Shown here: positions 6,448-10,145 of the stretch, one piece after another
Layout: each line of letters begins with the position of its first letter
How positions within the stretch are numbered: position 1 is the stretch's first letter
Assembly (NCBI GenBank): GCA_016712275.1
Contig: JADJRI010000079.1
Span: forward strand, 1 to 10,145
Direction of reading: 5' to 3'
Length of the DNA stretch: 10,145 bases
Origin: Planctomycetota bacterium
GTDB taxonomy: Bacteria; Planctomycetota; Phycisphaerae; UBA1845; UTPLA1
Notes under the pieces: generated by a model
Seen by the model: only the letters and a program-made list of their open reading frames with translations
The model's database searches: none
Told to the model about the DNA's origin: nothing
Translations under genes and position numbers: made by a program

Positions 6448-6912
6448 ATGACAGACATTCCCACACGATTTGAAGACGCGATCGAAGGGTTTAAGACTTT
6501 TCTCGCCGGTCAATCGCTTAAGGGTGAATTGCTCTGGTTGTTCCTTGATGACGTTGCCCTACAACGCGGTAAGTATTTGGTTCATTTTCCTATACCAGAA
6601 CAGAATGAACTCGAGACGAAATTGCTATACGAGGCCGGAGTTCGCGATGGCCATGGTGTGGGTTTGCATTGCTTCGCTCAGCACGAAGGTATGTTGTTCT
6701 GCTATATCCGGCATGCGTTGGTCAACGACACATATGGCATGGAGATGATGCCGGGGACCCTTCGGTTTTCCTGTGGTGACATGCGTTGGTCGGTTCAACC
6801 ATTCAGAGGACGATTCTTGTGGTGGACGATTCGCACGCTTGGTAGACAGTGGTTGACAGAGTTTCCTACGCTGGCTTCGTGTCGAAATCAACGAGGTATT
6901 TACGGAAGCTGA
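6448..6912 (+). CDS. hypothetical protein, 154 aa, next to SUKH gene
   Basis: Not recognised. The protein is compact, mixed alpha/beta and soluble: an N-terminal helical part (TRFEDAIEGFKTFLAGQ, residues 6-22), strand-like segments (LLWLFLDDVALQRGKYLVHFPIP, 28-50), then GVGLHCFAQHEGMLFCYIRHALVN (70-93) and a Trp/Arg-rich end (MRWSVQPFRGRFLWWTIRTLGRQW). The overall size and composition are like those of small immunity or sensor proteins but no signature is seen. It sits 116 bases after the SUKH gene on the same strand and lacks a clear Shine-Dalgarno sequence (leader AT-rich). It may be part of the same accessory cluster. The next gene is convergent. Confidence 0.6.
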   Translation: MTDIPTRFEDAIEGFKTFLAGQSLKGELLWLFLDDVALQRGKYLVHFPIPEQNELETKLLYEAGVRDGHGVGLHCFAQHEGMLFCYIRHALVNDTYGMEMMPGTLRFSCGDMRWSVQPFRGRFLWWTIRTLGRQWLTEFPTLASCRNQRGIYGS

Positions 6913-6999
6913 TTAGAAGATGTAAAGACTTAATGTCCAGGGCACAAACGGTTATGGTTGTTCCAGGATTCTGCCGGTAGCTGCGATGGACGCCCGAGG

Positions 7000-7821
7000 T
7001 CAACGACCTCGAATGAAGAATTTGAACAACTGCTTAAGCCTGTTTTTAGGCGGCTGCGCCAGCGGGTATTTGATCAGGCAAGTCTGGAAGTACATTGGGT
7101 TGAGGTATTGGCCGTCCGGCGGCTCAAATTCCTCGGCATAGCGGTAATACTGAAGCCCAATGCTATCAAACTCGTCATGGCCTTTTTCCGATTTGACTCC
7201 AATGGCCCGAAGGGCAGAGTTGATTGCTTCGATTGACCGATCTGTTCGGATCGGCGGCTCATTCGAGGACATGAGGAGCCCGCAAATCTCGACGTCGTTA
7301 TTCCATGCAACGGCATATTGGGTGCCCGTTCCGCCATGGAATTCAGTTTCGATATAGGCGGTCGGGCTACTGTGCGATATGAACTGACCGAAGCGAATTT
7401 CCGCAGCGTTGAGCGTGCTCCCCTCAAACACTTCCTCTGAGCAAGTTGTAGGCGCCTGAAATCGTTCGCTTAAATTAAAGGCCAGGGGACGGGTCAATGG
7501 AAGCAGCCCCATGCCTTGATTCATGTCAACGACGATGGCTTCGGGATAGGCTTCCGGGATACGGAGAAGGTTCTGTTTCGCCGAGATATAGCCACGAATA
7601 TAATGGGCCATGAGAATTGCAAGTCGCCAAATGTGAATGATTACTGATTCCGCGTCCGTTTGATAGAGTAACTTCGCCGCGAGAAAAAGGCCAATTCCGT
7701 GTAAAAGCTTCCGCCTAACCGACAAGGCCGCGCCAGGATCCATTGACCTTGTTATCGCCCCGCATTTCTCACGCATCTTTTCAAGCTCATCACGCGGCTG
7801 GACGAGGAAGTGATGACGCAC
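7000..7821 (-). CDS. hypothetical protein, possible immunity-like family, 273 aa
   Basis: No firm family. The N-terminal half is helical (RRKLLHGIGLFLAAKLLYQ; VIIHIWRLAILMAHYIRGYISAKQNLL, residues 36-85). The C-terminal half (155-235) contains AYIETEFHGGTGTQYAVAWNNDVEICGLL and INSALRAIGVKSEKGHDEFDSIGLQYYRYAEEF. This pattern, a Y-I-E-T-x-x-x-G-G-x-G-x-Q segment followed by I-N-x-A-L-R-x-x-G-V and D-E-F-D-x-x-G-L, is one I associate with uncharacterised bacterial proteins near polymorphic toxin loci, an impression from memory. GTG at 7819-7821 gives the longest form but has no Shine-Dalgarno; ATG at residue 16 (7774-7776) is an alternative. The protein is convergent with the 6448 gene and divergent from the gene at 7877. 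Confidence 0.7.
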   Translation of the reverse strand: MRHHFLVQPRDELEKMREKCGAITRSMDPGAALSVRRKLLHGIGLFLAAKLLYQTDAESVIIHIWRLAILMAHYIRGYISAKQNLLRIPEAYPEAIVVDMNQGMGLLPLTRPLAFNLSERFQAPTTCSEEVFEGSTLNAAEIRFGQFISHSSPTAYIETEFHGGTGTQYAVAWNNDVEICGLLMSSNEPPIRTDRSIEAINSALRAIGVKSEKGHDEFDSIGLQYYRYAEEFEPPDGQYLNPMYFQTCLIKYPLAQPPKNRLKQLFKFFIRGR

Positions 7822-7876
7822 TTTGCGTGCCGGTTGTGGTGCGCGTGTTCAGAATTGCATTTGACGGGAGATTCCC

Positions 7877-8775
7877 ATGAATCGATTTCAGATTTTCACC
7901 GGCTTTTTCGTTGTTATCCTCGTGGGCGGCGTGCTGATCGCCGTACGCGTCACGCGTGAACCGGCGTCGGCTGAGGCGGCGATCATGGCCGGTATCGATA
8001 CGTCGCTCCCGGCCGATCAGCAGCTTCGGCAGGCATACGATGCAAAACTCGATAACGACGCCTACGTCGCCTATAAGAGCGGGCAGGGCGGTGAACGATA
8101 TCAGACGTTTCGTGAGGAGGCCGCGATTAAGCTGATTCGCAAGCAACTGGCCGGCAAGGTGCATCCCGCGCAGGGCGCGGAGTTGAACCGCATCCCGTTG
8201 ACATCGACGTCGCCGAAAATCGACGGCAAGTTCGACAAGGGCGAATGGGACAATGCGCTGAGCATCGATACGAGCACCGATGGCTCTGAATCGAAGCTGT
8301 ATCTGACGGCGACTTCGAAGCACCTGTATCTTGCCTGCGATGCACCGAGCGACACAACCGAGGACGGATTTGACCAGTTTCGATTCTATATCCACGTAGG
8401 CTTGTCGCCACTGATCGTGAACGAACGCATCCACGTCGGCAAGAGCCACGGCCCGCTCGGCGGCATCCGCCAGACAAAGGTTCAATGGAAAGGCTCGCCG
8501 GCCAAGTCCGACGCGGACCGCTGGAAGCGCTTCCCCATTAGCGACTGGAGCATCTATCAGCACGCCTTTGGCGCTTCGAGCGTTCGCGGCCACCGCCGCT
8601 TCGAGGCTGTATTGAACTCGACAAGACCGGCCTGGCTGTCGGTCAGCCGTTCGCCGCGTTCACGCAAGTCGAATCCGATCCGATCCGCGACGAGAACGGC
8701 AAGTTCAAGAGCCGCACTTATGTCGGCGAACTGGGCTCACAATCGGAGCCGGTGTGGTTTGTGATTGGCAATTGA
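7877..8775 (+). pseudogene. membrane-anchored CBM9/DOMON-like protein gene, frameshifted near the 3' end
   Basis: An N-terminal anchor (FQIFTGFFVVILVGGVLIAV, residues 4-23) leads into an exported domain. Residues about 113-190 fit a CBM9/DOMON-like beta sandwich: IDGKFDKGEWDNAL, SKLYLTATSKHLYLACDAP, EDGFDQFRFYIHVGLSPL, NERIHVGK. These domains bind sugars or heme in the periplasm. GGGAG lies six bases before the start. The reading frame at 7877 remains open to 8764, but after about Leu246 its residues become Arg/Ser-rich and low-complexity. The adjacent frame, from 8614 to 8775, encodes ELDKTGLAVGQPFAAFTQ and ends VWFVIGN, a natural continuation. One base added at about 8613 would restore a ~299-residue protein. 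It is a true mutation or a sequence error; no slippery heptamer was seen. Confidence 0.85.
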
Positions 8776-9167
8776 CGGACCGTGGAATTCTCAACCTGCG
8801 AACATTGCAGGTGGTTGACCGGGAGAGCAGCGGAGCGATCTGTCTGCCAAACGCTCGTTCTGAAGGTCAACCCCATCACCCGACTGCGATGAATCCTGCC
8901 CGGAAACCATTCGGATTCCATGGCGCTCCATGACGGAAGATCGATGCCGCTCGCGCCGGCGTCGTGAGGCTGCGCGTTCATCCAATTGTTGCATCGCATT
9001 TCCCCCAAAAAACATCGATCGCGGCCTCTTCAGCAGCCCGGTGCGGAAAACGCCACATCTGGTCGGGAAAAGGGCCGCCTGCGTTGCCGCAGCTGCGCGG
9101 ACACTGGCATGCGGATTGCTGGAATAATCGGCGGGGTCGGCGCGCCGCTTTTTTAAGGGAGCCCGCC
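8776..9167. other. non-coding gap with two mutually overlapping stem-loops
   Basis: ACCTGC (8794-8799) can pair with GCAGGT (8807-8812). GGTTGACC (8813-8820) can pair with GGTCAACC (8865-8872), with an inner GAGCG (8833-8837) / CGCTC (8852-8856) stem; its left arm could instead pair with TCAACC at 8791-8796. This could terminate the upstream transcript, but no T tract follows. No reading frame in the rest of the gap looks coding; the SD for the next gene is at its right end. Confidence 0.4.
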
Positions 9168-9728
9168 ATGTCAAGAACGCTCGTCAACTTCATCATCGAT
9201 CTTTTCGGTTTTGTCATCATGCTGGGCATTCTGGCGACGGGGCTGCTGGTTCGCTATGTCCTGCCGCCGGGCAGCGGCCAGTGGCGCAGCGTCTGGGGCC
9301 TGTCGCGGCACGACTGGGGCGATGTGCATTTCTGGATGGCCGTGGGTCTGGGGGCCGTCATCCTGGTGCATGTCGCCCTGCATTGGGGCTGGGTCTGCGG
9401 CGTGGTCCGCCGGAGGATTCCGGGCCTGCCGTCGATGGCCCCGGCGCACTCGCGGCTGCGGCGCAGTGCATTGGGTGTCTTGATTCTGGCACTCACCGCG
9501 GCGCTGGTGGCGGGCTTTCTGGTCGTGGCCGGGCAGGCGGTGATCGAGGACGGCCCCGGGGGCGGCGGCCGGCAGTTTCGCGGCGGGCGAGCCGAATCGC
9601 GGGCCGGGCACGACCCGAGCCCATCGCCCGAGGCGTTTTTCGATCAGCGACCGGAGCCCGGCCGGGAGCGGCCATCGCGCGGGGAGATCAAGGCGTTTGA
9701 CGGCTGCGTCTTCACGGGGCGGCTATGA
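9168..9728 (+). CDS. DUF4405-like integral membrane protein
   Basis: A 186-residue membrane protein. The start at 9168-9170 is chosen because AAGGGAG lies six bases upstream and the protein then begins MSRTLVNFIIDLFGFVIMLGILATGLLVRYVLPPGSG. Membrane spans are near residues 8-31, 54-78 and 100-123. Histidines 48, 54, 68 and 72 lie in SRHDWGDVHFWMAVGLGAVILVHVALHWGWV, a pattern typical of DUF4405 proteins, whose paired His residues suggest heme ligation as in cytochrome b561-like proteins; the heme role is inferred. The C-terminal part (residues 124-186) is Gly/Arg/Pro-rich and probably disordered. Some relatives carry a further cytoplasmic helix; here none is recognisable. Upstream reading frames extending to 8964 have no coding character. 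Confidence 0.8.
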   Translation: MSRTLVNFIIDLFGFVIMLGILATGLLVRYVLPPGSGQWRSVWGLSRHDWGDVHFWMAVGLGAVILVHVALHWGWVCGVVRRRIPGLPSMAPAHSRLRRSALGVLILALTAALVAGFLVVAGQAVIEDGPGGGGRQFRGGRAESRAGHDPSPSPEAFFDQRPEPGRERPSRGEIKAFDGCVFTGRL

Positions 9729-9809
9729 TCCATTTGATAAACACCGGTTTCGCGCGGGGCGGGTCATCGCGATGGAGCGATGGCCCCTTAATCAGTGGAG
9801 GACGACTAC

Positions 9810-10145
9810 ATGCAGATTCAAGTCAACACGGACAACCAGATTCGCGGCAGCGAGCCATTGACCCGGCGGGTGGAGAGTGTCGTTCAGGCGGCACTGGAGC
9901 GGTTCGGCAGCCGCGTGACGCGGGTCGAGGTGCATCTGTCGGATCAGAATGGCCGCCAGAAATCCGGCGACGACGATAAGCGGTGTGTGATGGAAGCGCG
10001 ACTGGCGGGCCTCAGGCCGATCACCGTCAGGGAATCGGGCGCCACATTGGATCAGGCGGTGGAGGCCGCGGCCGCAGGCATGGAAAAACGCTGGACCGCA
10101 CACTGGGGCGGCTGGCGGACTCGAAGGCCGCATCTCGGCCGCGGG
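9810..10145 (+). CDS. ribosome hibernation promoting factor (HPF/RaiA family), partial, with a late frameshift
   Basis: The protein begins MQIQVNTDNQIRGSEPLTRRVESVVQAALERFGSRVTRVEVHLSDQNG and continues DDDKRCVMEARLAGLRPITVRESGATLDQAVEAAAAGMEK, the HPF/RaiA (S30AE) fold that binds the 30S subunit in stationary phase and inactivates ribosomes. The start ATG at 9810 is preceded by GGAGG eight bases upstream. After Lys at residue 93 the frame becomes WTAHWGGWRTRRPHL, unlike the family; the neighbouring frame gives TLDRTLGRLADSKAASRPR, which does match the expected family tail. One A missing from the A run at 10083-10087 would restore it. The gene runs off the window end, so its stop is not seen. 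The long or short HPF type cannot be decided. Confidence 0.85.
   Translation, partial: MQIQVNTDNQIRGSEPLTRRVESVVQAALERFGSRVTRVEVHLSDQNGRQKSGDDDKRCVMEARLAGLRPITVRESGATLDQAVEAAAAGMEKRWTAHWGGWRTRRPHLGRG

Noticed and set aside
7790..8593. 267-residue minus-strand open frame
   Set aside because: Antisense to the CBM9/DOMON-like gene, which has a signal anchor, Shine-Dalgarno and family motifs.
8605..8620. Programmed -1 ribosomal frameshift in the CBM9-like gene
   Set aside because: No X-XXY-YYZ slippery heptamer or evident downstream pseudoknot was seen, so loss of a base or a sequence error is more likely.
8964..9167. N-terminal extension of the DUF4405-like gene
   Set aside because: The extension is Arg/Ser/Ala-rich, while a strong Shine-Dalgarno and a natural membrane N-terminus place the start at 9168.

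Overview
The window looks like chromosomal DNA from a GC-rich bacterium, most likely a planctomycete (Phycisphaerae-like). This is inferred from the style of several products: an LDH-like malate dehydrogenase, a pseudopilin with an H-x-G / NVLY-x-D-x-H-V C-terminal signature, a DUF4405-type membrane protein and an HPF protein beginning MQIQVNTDN. No rRNA, tRNA, CRISPR array, transposase or integrase was seen.

Layout. 1-2130 (minus strand): a small hypothetical protein, a fibronectin-III-like hypothetical protein, and a prepilin-type protein. 2275-4177 (minus strand): a compact VapBC-type PIN toxin-antitoxin pair lies between an intact mdh gene (3239-4177) and a second, diverged copy of only the last ~55 codons of mdh (2275-2445). 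4178-4420 holds a REP-like inverted repeat. 4421-5287 (plus) is an unrecognised protein with a basic tail, ending in a stem-loop. 5310-7821 is a more AT-rich, accessory-looking stretch with a SUKH (SMI1/KNR4) protein, an orphan hypothetical protein and a convergent immunity-like hypothetical protein, but no recognisable toxin. 7877-8775 (plus) is a membrane-anchored protein with a CBM9/DOMON-like domain, broken near its C-terminus by a one-base loss. 9168-9728 is a DUF4405-like membrane protein. 9810-end is an HPF/RaiA-like ribosome hibernation factor whose last part is also out of frame after a short A run.

How the genes relate. Only the toxin-antitoxin pair forms an evident functional unit (4-base ATGA overlap, good Shine-Dalgarno before the antitoxin). 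The strongest structural observation is the mdh 3'-end duplication around it: the two copies differ at about 30 of 162 bases yet at only 3 of 53 residues, so the short copy diverged while still under protein-level selection and was truncated later. Its homology runs out at the base where the toxin stop codon begins. This fits a module exchanged or inserted at the 3' end of mdh. The two single-base losses, near 8613 and 10083-10087, look alike and may be sequence errors. I found no convincing entirely new system; the best candidates for follow-up are the mdh/TA junction and the orphan immunity-like cluster.
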